From assembly GCA_035296625.1 (NCBI GenBank), contig DATHAO010000001.1:1-64000 (forward strand): a DNA stretch of 64,000 nt, given 5' to 3'. This DNA is from DATCLS01 sp035296625. Its GTDB lineage: Bacteria; Actinomycetota; Acidimicrobiia; Acidimicrobiales; VFJN01. The number at the start of each line of letters is the position of its first letter. The stretch's first letter is position 1. A program made the position numbers and the translations under genes. Positions 31,347-39,732 of the stretch are shown one piece after another. The notes below the pieces were generated by a model. It made no database searches and had not been told where the DNA came from. It was given only the letters and a program-made list of their open reading frames with translations.

Positions 31347-33539
31347 GTGACCGGGGCCGTGCGCACGCTGGTGGTGTGGTGCCCCGACTGGCCGGTGGTG
31401 GCGGCGGGGCTGCCGCTCGACGTGCCGGTGATCGTGGTGCGGGCCAGCCGGGTGGTGGCGTGCTCGCCGGCGGCCCGGGCCGAGGGCGTCGCCCTGCACC
31501 AGCGGCGGCGCGAGGCGCAGGGGCGCTGCCCCGAACTGATCGTGGTCGACCACGACCCGGCGGTCGACGCCCGCACCTTCGAGCCGGTGGCCGCCACCCT
31601 CGAGGCGCTCACGCCCCGTATCGAGATCACCCACCCGGGCTGCTGCGCGTTCCCGACCCGGGGCCCGTCGCGCTACCACGGCGGCGACCGGGCGCTGGCC
31701 GGGCGGGCCGCCCGCCTGGTGGGCGATGTGCTGGCGGGACGGGGCGTGGCGCGGATCGGCGTGGCGGACGGTCCCTTCGCCGCCCGCCTGGCCGCCCGCA
31801 TCCCCGCCCCGGACGAGGCGGCCGGGCCGCCGGACCTGGCTCCGATGAGGGGATCGGTCGGGAACCGACGCGATTCGTCACTGGAGCGCGACGCCCCCGG
31901 CCGGGTGGGCCCCTCGCCGGCACCGGGGGCGATGGGTGCGACGGGGGTGATGGGGGGGACCAGCGCGCCGGAGGCGATGGGCGCGACGGCGGTGGGCGGA
32001 ACGAGCGCGCCGGGGGCGGTGGGCGCCACGAGGGCGATGGGCACGCTGCGGGTGATCGAGCCGGGGGGCAGCCGGGCGTTCCTGGCCGAGCGGTCGGTGC
32101 GAGCGCTCGACCGACCGGAGCTGGTCGACGTGCTCGAGCGCCTCGGCATCCGCACGTTGGGCCAACTGGCGGCGCTGCCGGTGGCCGACGTGGTGGGGCG
32201 CTTCGGCGTCGAGGGGCAGGTGGCCCACCGGTTGGCTTGCGGGTACGACGAGCGTCCGCCGGCGACCGAGCCGCCGCCGCCCGACCTGTCGATGGCGGCC
32301 GAGATCGACCCACCGGCCGAACGGGTCGAGGCGGCGGCGTTCATCGCCCGGGGCCTGGCCGACGACGTGGCGGCGGGTCTGGCCGCACGGGGTAGCGCCT
32401 GCACCCGCCTGGTCATCGGCGCCGAGACAGAGCACGGCGAACGCCACGAGCGGGTGTGGCGCACCGAGGGCACGTTCACGACCACGGCGATCGCCGATCG
32501 GGTCCGCTGGCAGGTCGACGGCTGGCTCCACGCCGGGATCAACCGCCCGACCGGGGGACTGATCCGGCTGTGGCTGGCCCCCGACGAGATCGTCCCCGCC
32601 GGTGGCCGACAGCTGGCGTTCGCCGCCGCCGGACCCGGGGCGGTCGACGCCGTCGAGGCGGCCGAGCGGGCGGCCCGGGCCCTGGCGCGGGTGCAGGGCC
32701 TGGCCGGTATCGAGTCGGCGCACGTGGTCGAGTGGCGGGGCGGGCGGGGTCCGGGCGAGCGTGTGCGGCTCGTGCCGGCGGCGGCCGTCGACGTCACCGA
32801 GCCCCGCCCCGCCGCCCAGCTCGGGTGGGTGACCGAGCCGTGGCCGGGCCACGTGCCCGACCCGGCGCCCGCCACCGTGCACGACCCACCCCTCGCCGCC
32901 GAGGTGCTCGATGATGCCGGCCGCCCGGTGGGCGTCGACGGCCGGGGCCAGGCCAGCGCCGCGCCGGCCACGGTCGTCATCGCCGGGCTGGCCGGTGGCC
33001 CGGCCGTCGGGCTGCCGGGCCCCGCCGCAGGTGGGGCGGTGGTTGGGTCGGCGGACCCGGCCACAGGTGGGGCGGTGGCTGGGTTGGCGGACCCGGCCGC
33101 TAGTGGGCAGGCGGGTGTGTCAACCGCCCCGGCCGTGGGCCGCGCGGACGGTAGGCCGCTTGGCCGGGCCGGGGGTGGGTCGTCGGGCGGACTTCCCAGG
33201 GGTGGGTCGTCGGGCAGACTTGCCAGGGGTGGGTCGTTGGGCGGACTTGCCAGGGGTGGGTCGTCGGGCGGACCGTCAGGGGGTGGGTCGTCGGGTGGAC
33301 CGCCCGAGGGTTCGGCCGGCCGAACCGCTGGTGGGCCGGTCGACCGTTCGGTGGGCGGGGCGGCGGTCCGTGGTCGGGCGGTGGTCGACTGGGCCGGTCC
33401 GTGGCCCTGCGACGAGCGTTGGTGGGATCCGGACGGACGTCGCCGCCGGGTCCGCATCCAGGTGGTGCTGGCCGACGGCGACGCTCACCTCCTCACCCTC
33501 GAGGCGGGCCGCTGGTCCGTCGAGGCGACCTACGACTGA
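31347..33539 (+). CDS. imuB: ImuB, Y-family DNA polymerase-like mutasome protein
   Basis: 730 residues. The Y-family fold is seen in VRTLVVWCPDWPVVAAGLPL, RREAQGRCPELIVVDHDP, YHGGDRAL, GVADGPFAARLAA and the helix-hairpin-helix LGIRTLGQLAALPVADVVGR. The catalytic carboxylates of active Y polymerases are missing, as in other ImuB proteins, which act as the clamp-linked hub for DnaE2. Two disordered inserts are unusual: a Met/Gly/Ala stretch at about residues 190-230 and five nine-residue GGSSGGLPR-type repeats near the C-terminus. GTG start 100 nt after imuA. Confidence 0.85.
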   Translation: MTGAVRTLVVWCPDWPVVAAGLPLDVPVIVVRASRVVACSPAARAEGVALHQRRREAQGRCPELIVVDHDPAVDARTFEPVAATLEALTPRIEITHPGCCAFPTRGPSRYHGGDRALAGRAARLVGDVLAGRGVARIGVADGPFAARLAARIPAPDEAAGPPDLAPMRGSVGNRRDSSLERDAPGRVGPSPAPGAMGATGVMGGTSAPEAMGATAVGGTSAPGAVGATRAMGTLRVIEPGGSRAFLAERSVRALDRPELVDVLERLGIRTLGQLAALPVADVVGRFGVEGQVAHRLACGYDERPPATEPPPPDLSMAAEIDPPAERVEAAAFIARGLADDVAAGLAARGSACTRLVIGAETEHGERHERVWRTEGTFTTTAIADRVRWQVDGWLHAGINRPTGGLIRLWLAPDEIVPAGGRQLAFAAAGPGAVDAVEAAERAARALARVQGLAGIESAHVVEWRGGRGPGERVRLVPAAAVDVTEPRPAAQLGWVTEPWPGHVPDPAPATVHDPPLAAEVLDDAGRPVGVDGRGQASAAPATVVIAGLAGGPAVGLPGPAAGGAVVGSADPATGGAVAGLADPAASGQAGVSTAPAVGRADGRPLGRAGGGSSGGLPRGGSSGRLARGGSLGGLARGGSSGGPSGGGSSGGPPEGSAGRTAGGPVDRSVGGAAVRGRAVVDWAGPWPCDERWWDPDGRRRRVRIQVVLADGDAHLLTLEAGRWSVEATYD
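33174..33308 (+). repeat. Five 27-bp tandem repeats inside imuB
   Basis: The unit starts GGTGGGTCGTCGGGCGGAC and encodes GGSSGGxxx. Copies differ at a few positions, and the last two are more diverged. In-frame, so copy changes would lengthen or shorten the linker without breaking the frame. Confidence 0.8.
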
Positions 33540-33616
33540 GGCGCCCCTCAACGTCGGTTGCCGCCCCGCCGGAGCCCGCCGGGCGGCCAGCGGCCGGCCG
33601 GAGCCGGGTGGACCGA

Positions 33617-33630
33617 CCGCGGCCCCGCGG
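33617..33630. terminator. GC hairpin between imuB and BI-1 genes
   Basis: CCGCGG-CC-CCGCGG lies in the 113-nt region between two convergent stop codons. It may help stop transcription, but the loop is very short and no U-run follows. Confidence 0.3.
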
Positions 33631-33652
33631 CCGGCCCACTAGGCCGAGAGCG

Positions 33653-34360
33653 TCAGCCCCGCACCTGACCGAGCAGGCGCAGCACGTACCAGAACAGCAG
33701 CATCACCGAGGCGAACAGCTGGACGGCCCCGCCCACGTAGGCCTCGGACGGGTAGCGCCGCATGATCGTCTGGGTCTGGTAGAGGATCGACCCACCGGCG
33801 AGGGCGATCATCGCCACCGAGAACCACACGCCCAGCTCGAGGCCGAAGAGCACCGCGGCCAGGATGAGCACGATGGCGCACACGCCGCCCCACAGCAAGA
33901 GCGGGCGGATGAACGACAGGTCGTGGCGGGTGGTCATTGCCACGGCGGTGAGGCCCAGGAACCCGACGGCGGTGATGACGCCGGCGGCGGCCACGGTGGC
34001 CGAGCCGCCCGACTCGATCTCGAAGAAGTAGTGCAGGAACGGGGCGAAGATCAGCGCCTCGGCCGCCGCCAACCCGAACAGGCCGGCGTACTGCCGGGAG
34101 GGGTTGAGGATGTCGTGCGCGGCGTTCGTCGCCAGCCAGCTGACGATCATGAAGCCGCCGAGGACCAGCAGCCAGGCGCCGCCGCTGCCAGAGACGGCAT
34201 CCCACATCCTCTCGGCGATGCCGAGGTTGATGAGCAGCGCTTCGAAGGCCACGAAGGCGCCGATGGCCACCAGCAGGTGCTGGTAGACCCGGATGATGAA
34301 GGTCGAGCGTGCCTGTTCGTCGAGCGTCGCGACGGGCTGGAAGCTCACCGGTACGGCCAT
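33653..34360 (-). CDS. Bax inhibitor-1/YccA family membrane protein
   Basis: 235 residues with seven hydrophobic segments. Family features: RVYQHLLVAIGAFVAFEALL in the first helix region, HDILNPSRQYAGLFGLAAAEAL, and ILYQTQTIMRRYPSEAYVGG, then AVQLFASVMLLFWYVLRLL at the end, which matches the BI-1 C-terminal pattern. These proteins are inner-membrane channels or protease-interacting factors; the exact role is unsettled. AGAGAGG 4 nt before the ATG supports the start. Confidence 0.88.
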   Translation of the reverse strand: MAVPVSFQPVATLDEQARSTFIIRVYQHLLVAIGAFVAFEALLINLGIAERMWDAVSGSGGAWLLVLGGFMIVSWLATNAAHDILNPSRQYAGLFGLAAAEALIFAPFLHYFFEIESGGSATVAAAGVITAVGFLGLTAVAMTTRHDLSFIRPLLLWGGVCAIVLILAAVLFGLELGVWFSVAMIALAGGSILYQTQTIMRRYPSEAYVGGAVQLFASVMLLFWYVLRLLGQVRG

Positions 34361-34393
34361 GGGGACCTCTCTGTCGAGTGGTGAGACGTGCCG

Positions 34394-34770
34394 TCAGGGT
34401 AGCCACCCACCGGGCCCGGCACGCGGCGGCCAGGCTCCCGCGCGACCCGGCGCGCCGAGCCGCGCGACGGCGTGGGCGGCGGCGTCGAGCAACGAGCCGG
34501 TCGGGGTCGGGATGGCTTCGACACCGGCGAGGCGCAGGACGTCGAGGTTGCGGGCGTAGGCGGGGTGGGCCAGCCGGCGCCCACCCAGGGCACGGTCACC
34601 ACCGGGATGCCCGTCTCCAACGCCTCGTGGCCAGGCCGAGCGCGAGCGTGCCGTTGAGGCCCGCGGCCCAGCGGTTCACCGTGTTGAACGTGGCGGGCGC
34701 CCAGCCCCGCCGCCTCGCGGGCCGGCGGGGGGGCGCACGCCACGAGGTAGGCGACATCGCTTTCGGCCGA
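34394..34770 (-). pseudogene. Decayed flavoprotein (HFCD/PPC-decarboxylase-like) gene
   Basis: Family pieces appear in order but in three frames: AYLVACAPPPARE, then APATFNTVNRWAAGLNGTL, then EALETGIPVVTVPWVG, then RRLAHPAYARNLDVLRLAGV and LLDAAAHAVARLG to a stop at 34394. In intact flavoproteins of this group the first and second pieces are about 45-60 residues further apart, so an internal deletion is likely as well as at least two frameshifts. GC-rich third positions persist in each piece, so decay is recent or the assembly has indels here. Confidence 0.7.
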
Positions 34771-34778
34771 GCCGAAGC

Positions 34779-34812
34779 TGCCGATGGTCTCACTGTGCCG
34801 ATGGTCTGACTG
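34779..34812. repeat. Tandem pair of a 17-bp sequence
   Basis: TGCCGATGGTCTCACTG (34779-34795) is followed directly by TGCCGATGGTCTGACTG (34796-34812), one mismatch apart, and then by a third TGCCGA. It lies just upstream of the decayed flavoprotein gene. It may be a duplication scar or a paired binding site. Confidence 0.5.
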
Positions 34813-34891
34813 TGCCGAACGGCGACCACCGGCCGGCAGCTTCGCCGGGCGCCCGACCGCTAGCCTGGGCGCCCACGTCGGGGGCGTGACA

Positions 34892-34912
34892 TTCCCCATG
34901 GGAACATAGGCT
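34892..34912 (+). promoter_or_regulatory. Promoter and possible autoregulatory site of the PadR gene
   Basis: TTCCC-CAT-GGGAA (34892-34904) is an inverted repeat placed 2 bp before TAGGCT (34907-34912), a -10 hexamer ending 7 nt before the ATG. PadR proteins often repress their own gene through such a site. Confidence 0.4.
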
Positions 34913-34919
34913 GGACGCG

Positions 34920-35759
34920 ATGTCTACGCCGTCGAACGGGCCGACGCAGCCCACCACGACCGGTCACACGTTGCTGGGGCTGCTGTCGTTCGGCGGGGAG
35001 CTGTCGGGCTACGAGCTCAAGCGCTGGAGCGAGAACCTGCGCTTCTTCTGGGCGGCGCCGGCCATGAGCCAGGTCTACCGCGAGGTCGAGCGGCTGACCG
35101 CCGGCGGCTACGTCGAGCAGCGGCTGGTGGTGCGCGACGGCACCCGCGAGACGAAGGTGTACCGCATCACGCCGGCGGGACGGCAGGCCCTGCGGGCCTG
35201 GCTGGCCGGGCCCCCCGAGCCGCCCCTGCTGAAGCACCCCGTGGCGTTGCGGGTGTTCTTCGGGCACCTGCTGGAGCCGGACGAGCTGCGCCGCGCCATC
35301 GAGGCCCACCGCGACTGGTGCAAGCGGATGCTCACCGAGCTGGGCGACGTGCGGGACTCGCTCGGCGACGACGAGTCGTTCCGGAACGCCGCCCTCGTGG
35401 CCGAGTGGGGGATCGGCTACTACCGGGGGGAGCTGGGGGCGGTCGATGGCCTGGAGAAGGCCGCCATGACGGCCGGCGGGTCGGCCGGCGCGCTCGGCGG
35501 GCCCGACGTCGGGACGAACGCCGGCTCGGGCCCCCGCGATCCCGACGGCCCGGACGCCGGGACGAACGCCGGCTCGCGCTCCGGCCACCCCGACGATCCC
35601 GACGACCCGGACCCCGGGACGAACGCCGGCTCGCGCCCCGACCACACCGATGATCCCGACGATCCGGACGTCGGGACGGACGCCGCCCCCGGCCCCAGCG
35701 CCGGCCCCGACACCGCTCGCGAGCAGGTCATGGGCCCGGCTGGCGAGCCGGTGGGCTAG
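34920..35759 (+). CDS. PadR-family transcriptional regulator with repeat tail
   Basis: 279 residues. Residues 17-85 form the winged helix (LLGLLSFGGELSGYELKRW, SQVYREVERLTAGGYVEQR, KVYRITPAGRQALRAWL). Residues 95-170 are the helical PadR C-terminal domain of the Vir/AphA type (HPVALRVFFGHLLEPDEL). The last 85 residues are a low-complexity acidic tail with four degenerate copies of a GTNAGS...DPDDPD unit. Probably a repressor responding to a small ligand. Leaderless-type start. The tail is unusual for PadR. Confidence 0.85.
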   Translation: MSTPSNGPTQPTTTGHTLLGLLSFGGELSGYELKRWSENLRFFWAAPAMSQVYREVERLTAGGYVEQRLVVRDGTRETKVYRITPAGRQALRAWLAGPPEPPLLKHPVALRVFFGHLLEPDELRRAIEAHRDWCKRMLTELGDVRDSLGDDESFRNAALVAEWGIGYYRGELGAVDGLEKAAMTAGGSAGALGGPDVGTNAGSGPRDPDGPDAGTNAGSRSGHPDDPDDPDPGTNAGSRPDHTDDPDDPDVGTDAAPGPSAGPDTAREQVMGPAGEPVG

Positions 35760-35776
35760 CGCGCGCACCCGGGCGA

Positions 35777-36062
35777 TCACACCCACCCGCGTCCGACGGC
35801 CGCCAGCGCCAGGACGAGCGCCGTCACGGCGGCGAGCTGGCCTACCTGCGCGTAGATCAGCGTGGTGACGCTGCGCTGGTGCCCGGGCGAGGGCGGTGCC
35901 GAGGTCGTCGGCGGCCTCGTCGACCGCATCGACGATGGCCCGGTCGGCGGCCGCCGAGCGGCGGATCGCCTCGTCGAGGTGCAGGTCGAGGTAGGAGAGG
36001 TAGCGGGCCATGGTGTCGAGGCGTTCGAGGACGTGGTGGAGGGTGGGCTCGTCGGGGCTCAT
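35777..36062 (-). pseudogene. Small membrane protein gene with one frameshift
   Basis: The first frame gives MSPDEPTLHHVLERLDTMAR, then LHLDEAIRRSAAADRAIVDA and a short acidic helix. Near 35880 the coding signal moves by one base into HQRSVTTLIYAQVGQLAA and VTALVLALAAVGRGWV, a membrane helix, then stop. Joined, the product is about 95 residues with an N-terminal coiled-coil-like helix and a C-terminal anchor. One extra G/C in the CGGGC run explains the break; an assembly error or a recent mutation are equally possible. GGAG lies 9 nt before the ATG at 36062. Confidence 0.6.
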
Positions 36063-36122
36063 CTCTGGCATCTCCGTCTCGCGGGGACGACGGGGGCGAC
36101 GGGGAAGTCGGTGCCGGTGGTG

Positions 36123-36144
36123 AGGCTAGGGAAGGGGTGTGACA
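36123..36144 (-). promoter_or_regulatory. TGTCACAC-N8-TAGCCT promoter divergent from dnaE2
   Basis: On the minus strand TGTCACAC (36144-36137) is followed after 8 nt by TAGCCT (36128-36123), pointing to the frameshifted small membrane gene. The same layout is in front of recQ (39733-39754), the thermonuclease gene (57209-57188) and, weaker, 59406-59385. Core and spacing resemble the RecA-independent damage promoter bound by PafBC. Confidence 0.55.
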
Positions 36145-36149
36145 GTCGG

Positions 36150-36180
36150 CGAACGCCTGTACGTGGCGTACATGCGTTCG
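36150..36180. promoter_or_regulatory. Paired degenerate LexA boxes upstream of dnaE2
   Basis: CGAACGCCTGTACG (36150-36163) and CGTACATGCGTTCG (36167-36180) are separated by TGG and mirror each other, making a 31-bp dyad. Compared with the perfect box at imuA, the halves match at 11 and 12 of 14 positions (the second read on the opposite strand). TAAACT (36181-36186), the likely -10, follows directly and ends 6 nt before the dnaE2 ATG. Confidence 0.7.
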
Positions 36181-36192
36181 TAAACTGCCGGG

Positions 36193-39100
36193 ATGGGGTT
36201 CAACAACCCGAACGTCCCCTGGTCAGAACTCGAGAAGGCCCTTTCCGACCCCCGGCCCGGGAAGCTCAAGCCCGGGCTGCCCGGGCGACCGTCGTCCGTC
36301 CCGGCGGGGGCCGACGGCGGTGACAGCCCCGCCTGGTCGTCGCGGCGTCCCGAGTACGAGCCGCCGGCCCGGCTGCGCCGCCGGGCCGGCGCCACGCCCT
36401 ACGCCGAGCTGCACTGCCACTCGAACTTCAGCTTCCTCGACGGCGCCAGCCACCCCGAGGAGCTGGCCGAGGAGGCCGCTTGCCTCGGCCTCGAGGCCCT
36501 GGCCCTCACCGACCACGACGGCTTCTACGGGGTGGTGCGCTTCGCCGAGGCTGCCCGCGCCGTGGGGGTGCCGACGGTGTTCGGCGCCGAGCTGTCGCTG
36601 GGGCTGACCCGTCCGCAGAACGGCGAGGCCGACCCCGAGGGCACGCATCTGCTGGTGCTGGCCCGCGACCCGCAGGGCTACGCCAACCTGGCGTCCACGA
36701 TGAGCGCCGCCCACCTCGCCGGCGGTGAGAAGGGCAAGCCCGACTACTCGGGCATCGACTGGTCCGCCGCCCACGGCGGCCACTGGCTGGTGCTCACCGG
36801 GTGCCGCAAGGGCACGGTGCCCCGGGCGCTGCTGCGCGACGGTCCGGCGGCCGCCGCCCGCGAGCTGGACCGACTCGTCGAGGTGTTCGGCGCCGGCAAC
36901 GTCGCCGTCGAGCTGTGCGACCACGGCGACCCGCTCGACACGGCCCGCAACGACGTTCTGGCCGCCATGGCCGCCCGGGCGCAGGTGCCTTTCGTGGCCA
37001 CCAACAACGTCCACTACGCCACGCCGTCCCGCCGGGCGCTGGCCACGGCCCTTGCGGCGGTGCGGGCCCGGCGCAGCCTCGACGACGCCGAGGGCTGGCT
37101 GCCGGCGGGCGGCACGGCCCACCTGCGCTCGGGCGAGGAGCAGGCCCGCCGGTTCGCCCGCTGGCCCGGCGCCGTCGAGGTCGCCGCCGAGTTGGGCCGG
37201 GCCTGTGCCTTCGACCTGTCGCTGGTGGCCCCCCAGCTGCCACCGTTCGAGACGCCCGACGGCCAGAGCGAGATGGCCTACCTGCGCGAGCTCGTCGGCG
37301 AGGGGGCGACGTTCCGCTACGGGCCTCGTGGCGGGATGGGCGTGCCGGCTGGGCAGCGCGAGCGCAACGACAAGGCCTGGCGGCAGCTCGACCACGAGCT
37401 GGCCGTCATCGAGGGGCTCGGCTTCCCCGGCTACTTCCTCGTCGTGTGGGACATCGTCCGCCACTGCCGCGAGAAGGGCATCTACTGCCAGGGGCGGGGC
37501 TCGGCCGCCAATTCGGCCGTCTGCTACGCGCTCGGCATCACCAACGCCGACGCAGTGTCGCTGGGCCTGCTCTTCGAGCGGTTCCTGTCGACCGAGCGCG
37601 ACGGGCCGCCCGACATCGACATCGACATCGAGAGCGGCGACCGCCGCGAGGACGTCATCCAGTACGTGTACCGCAAGCACGGCCGCGAGCACGCCGCCCA
37701 GGTGGCCAACGTCATCAGCTACCGGGCCCGCTCGGCCGTGCGCGACATGGCCAAGGCGCTCGGCTACTCGACCGGCCAGCAGGACGCCTGGTCGAAGCAG
37801 ATGGACATGTGGGGATCGGTCAGCTCCACCGTCGAGGGCGGCGGCCACGAGATCCCCGAGACCGTGCTGGCCCTGGCCGGCGAGGTCGAGCACATGCCCC
37901 GCCACCTGGGCATCCATTCGGGGGGCATGGTGATCTGCGACCGACCCATCGTCGAGGTGTGCCCGGTCGAGTGGGGCCGCATGGCCGAGCGCACCGTGCT
38001 CCAGTGGGACAAGGACGACTGCGCGGCGGTCGGCCTGGTCAAGTTCGACCTGTTGGGCCTCGGCATGCTGGCCGTGCTGCACAACGCCATCGACTTCGTG
38101 CGCCGGACGCACGGCGTCGAGGTCGATCTCGCCACCATCCCCCAGGACGACGACGTCTACGAGATGCTGTGCCACGCCGACTCGGTGGGCGTGTTCCAGG
38201 TCGAGTCGCGGGCGCAGATGGCCACGCTGCCCCGCCTGCAGCCCCGGATCTTCTACGACCTGGTGGTCGAGGTGGCGCTCATCCGGCCGGGGCCGATCCA
38301 GGGCGGGTCGGTCCATCCCTACATCCGGCGCCGGAAGGACCTCGAGCCGATCACCTACCTCCACCCGGTGTTCGAGGACGCCCTGCACAAGACACTCGGC
38401 GTGCCGCTCTTCCAGGAGCAGCTCATGCAGATGGCCATCGACGCCGCCGGCTTCACCCCCGCCGAGGCCGACCGGCTGCGCCAGGCCATGGCGGCCAAGC
38501 GCAGCCACGAGCGCATGGCCCAGTTGCGCCAGCGTCTCTACGACGGCATGGCCGCCACCCACGGCATCAACGGCGAGGTGGCCGACCGCATCTGGCAGAA
38601 GCTCTCGGCCTTCGCCAGCTACGGCTTCCCCGAGAGCCATTCGGTGAGCTTCGCCTACCTGGTCTACGCCTCGTCGTGGCTCAAGCGGTTCTACCCGGCC
38701 GCGTTCTGCGCCGGCCTGCTCGACGCCCAGCCCATGGGCTTCTACTCGTCGCACACCCTCATCCAGGACGCCCGTCGTCATGGGGTCGAGGCCCGCATCC
38801 CCGACCTCAACGTCTCGGACGTGGGCGCCACCCTCGAGTGGGACGGAGTGGACTGGTCCGGCGTGGCCGGGGGCGGTCCGCCGGCGCCGGGGGCGCCGCC
38901 CGAGCCGGTGCCGCAGATCCTGGGTCCCGAGCCGCCTGAGCTTCCCCGGGGGGCGGCGGCCCGGGGCGCGCCGCCGGGCGAGTGGGGCCGCGGCGGTCCG
39001 GCCGTGCGGCTGGGGCTGGCGACGGTGCGCGGCGTGGGCGACGAGGTGGCGGCCCGCATCGTCGCCGAGCGCGCGGCGGGCGGGCCGTTCGCCGACCCCA

Positions 39101-39702
39101 ACGACCTGGCCCGGCGGGTGCCCGACCTGACGGCCGCCCAGCACGAGGCGCTGGCCACGGCCGGGGCGTTCGGCTGCTTCGACCTCGACCGCCGCCGGGC
39201 CCTGTGGGTGGCCGGCGCCGTGGCCGGGGTCAGCACCGACCGGCTCGACGGCATCGTCACGGGGGTGCGGGCCCCGACGCTACCGGGTATGTCCGGTGCC
39301 GAAGAGGCCCGAGCCGACCTGTGGGCCACCGGGATCAGCCCCGAGGGCCACCCGACCCGCTTCCTGCGGGACCGGCTCGACGCGCTCGGGGTGGTGCCGG
39401 CCACCGGGCTTGCCGCCCATCCACACGGCGCAAAGGTGCTGGTTGGCGGTGTGGTCACCCACCGCCAGCGGCCGGCGACGGCCGGCGGCACGATGTTCGT
39501 GAACCTCGAGGACGAGACCGGCCTGATCAACGTCGTGGTGTCCAAGGGCTGCTGGATCCACCACCGCCGGGTGGTGCGCACCGCCCCGGCCCTGGTCGTC
39601 CGGGGCCGGTTGGAGCGGGTCGACGGCGTCACGAACGTGATCGCCGAGCGCATCGACCCCCTCCCGGTGACCACCTCGCTCAAGTCCCGGGACTTCCGCT
39701 GA
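36193..39702 (+). CDS. dnaE2: Error-prone DNA polymerase III alpha subunit DnaE2
   Basis: 1169 residues, right for DnaE2. PHP domain near residues 70-110 (ELHCHSNFSFLDGAS, LTDHDGFYG); catalytic region with GRGSAANSAVCYALG and PDIDIDIES near 474-480 (acidic triad); IRPGPIQGGSVHPYIRRR; EQLMQMAIDAAGF; a C-terminal HhH segment and OB fold (VLVGGVVTHRQRP, MFVNLEDETGLINVVV). It copies past lesions together with ImuA' and ImuB. It is separated from imuAB by 2.6 kb. A leaderless promoter and paired LexA boxes stand just upstream. Confidence 0.95.
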   Translation: MGFNNPNVPWSELEKALSDPRPGKLKPGLPGRPSSVPAGADGGDSPAWSSRRPEYEPPARLRRRAGATPYAELHCHSNFSFLDGASHPEELAEEAACLGLEALALTDHDGFYGVVRFAEAARAVGVPTVFGAELSLGLTRPQNGEADPEGTHLLVLARDPQGYANLASTMSAAHLAGGEKGKPDYSGIDWSAAHGGHWLVLTGCRKGTVPRALLRDGPAAAARELDRLVEVFGAGNVAVELCDHGDPLDTARNDVLAAMAARAQVPFVATNNVHYATPSRRALATALAAVRARRSLDDAEGWLPAGGTAHLRSGEEQARRFARWPGAVEVAAELGRACAFDLSLVAPQLPPFETPDGQSEMAYLRELVGEGATFRYGPRGGMGVPAGQRERNDKAWRQLDHELAVIEGLGFPGYFLVVWDIVRHCREKGIYCQGRGSAANSAVCYALGITNADAVSLGLLFERFLSTERDGPPDIDIDIESGDRREDVIQYVYRKHGREHAAQVANVISYRARSAVRDMAKALGYSTGQQDAWSKQMDMWGSVSSTVEGGGHEIPETVLALAGEVEHMPRHLGIHSGGMVICDRPIVEVCPVEWGRMAERTVLQWDKDDCAAVGLVKFDLLGLGMLAVLHNAIDFVRRTHGVEVDLATIPQDDDVYEMLCHADSVGVFQVESRAQMATLPRLQPRIFYDLVVEVALIRPGPIQGGSVHPYIRRRKDLEPITYLHPVFEDALHKTLGVPLFQEQLMQMAIDAAGFTPAEADRLRQAMAAKRSHERMAQLRQRLYDGMAATHGINGEVADRIWQKLSAFASYGFPESHSVSFAYLVYASSWLKRFYPAAFCAGLLDAQPMGFYSSHTLIQDARRHGVEARIPDLNVSDVGATLEWDGVDWSGVAGGGPPAPGAPPEPVPQILGPEPPELPRGAAARGAPPGEWGRGGPAVRLGLATVRGVGDEVAARIVAERAAGGPFADPNDLARRVPDLTAAQHEALATAGAFGCFDLDRRRALWVAGAVAGVSTDRLDGIVTGVRAPTLPGMSGAEEARADLWATGISPEGHPTRFLRDRLDALGVVPATGLAAHPHGAKVLVGGVVTHRQRPATAGGTMFVNLEDETGLINVVVSKGCWIHHRRVVRTAPALVVRGRLERVDGVTNVIAERIDPLPVTTSLKSRDFR

Positions 39703-39732
39703 CCCCGCCGCCCACCACGGGATGGGCGCCGG

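Noticed and set aside
36223..39144. A 973-codon open frame antisense to dnaE2
   Set aside because: No domain; every motif of DnaE2 is in order on the plus strand.
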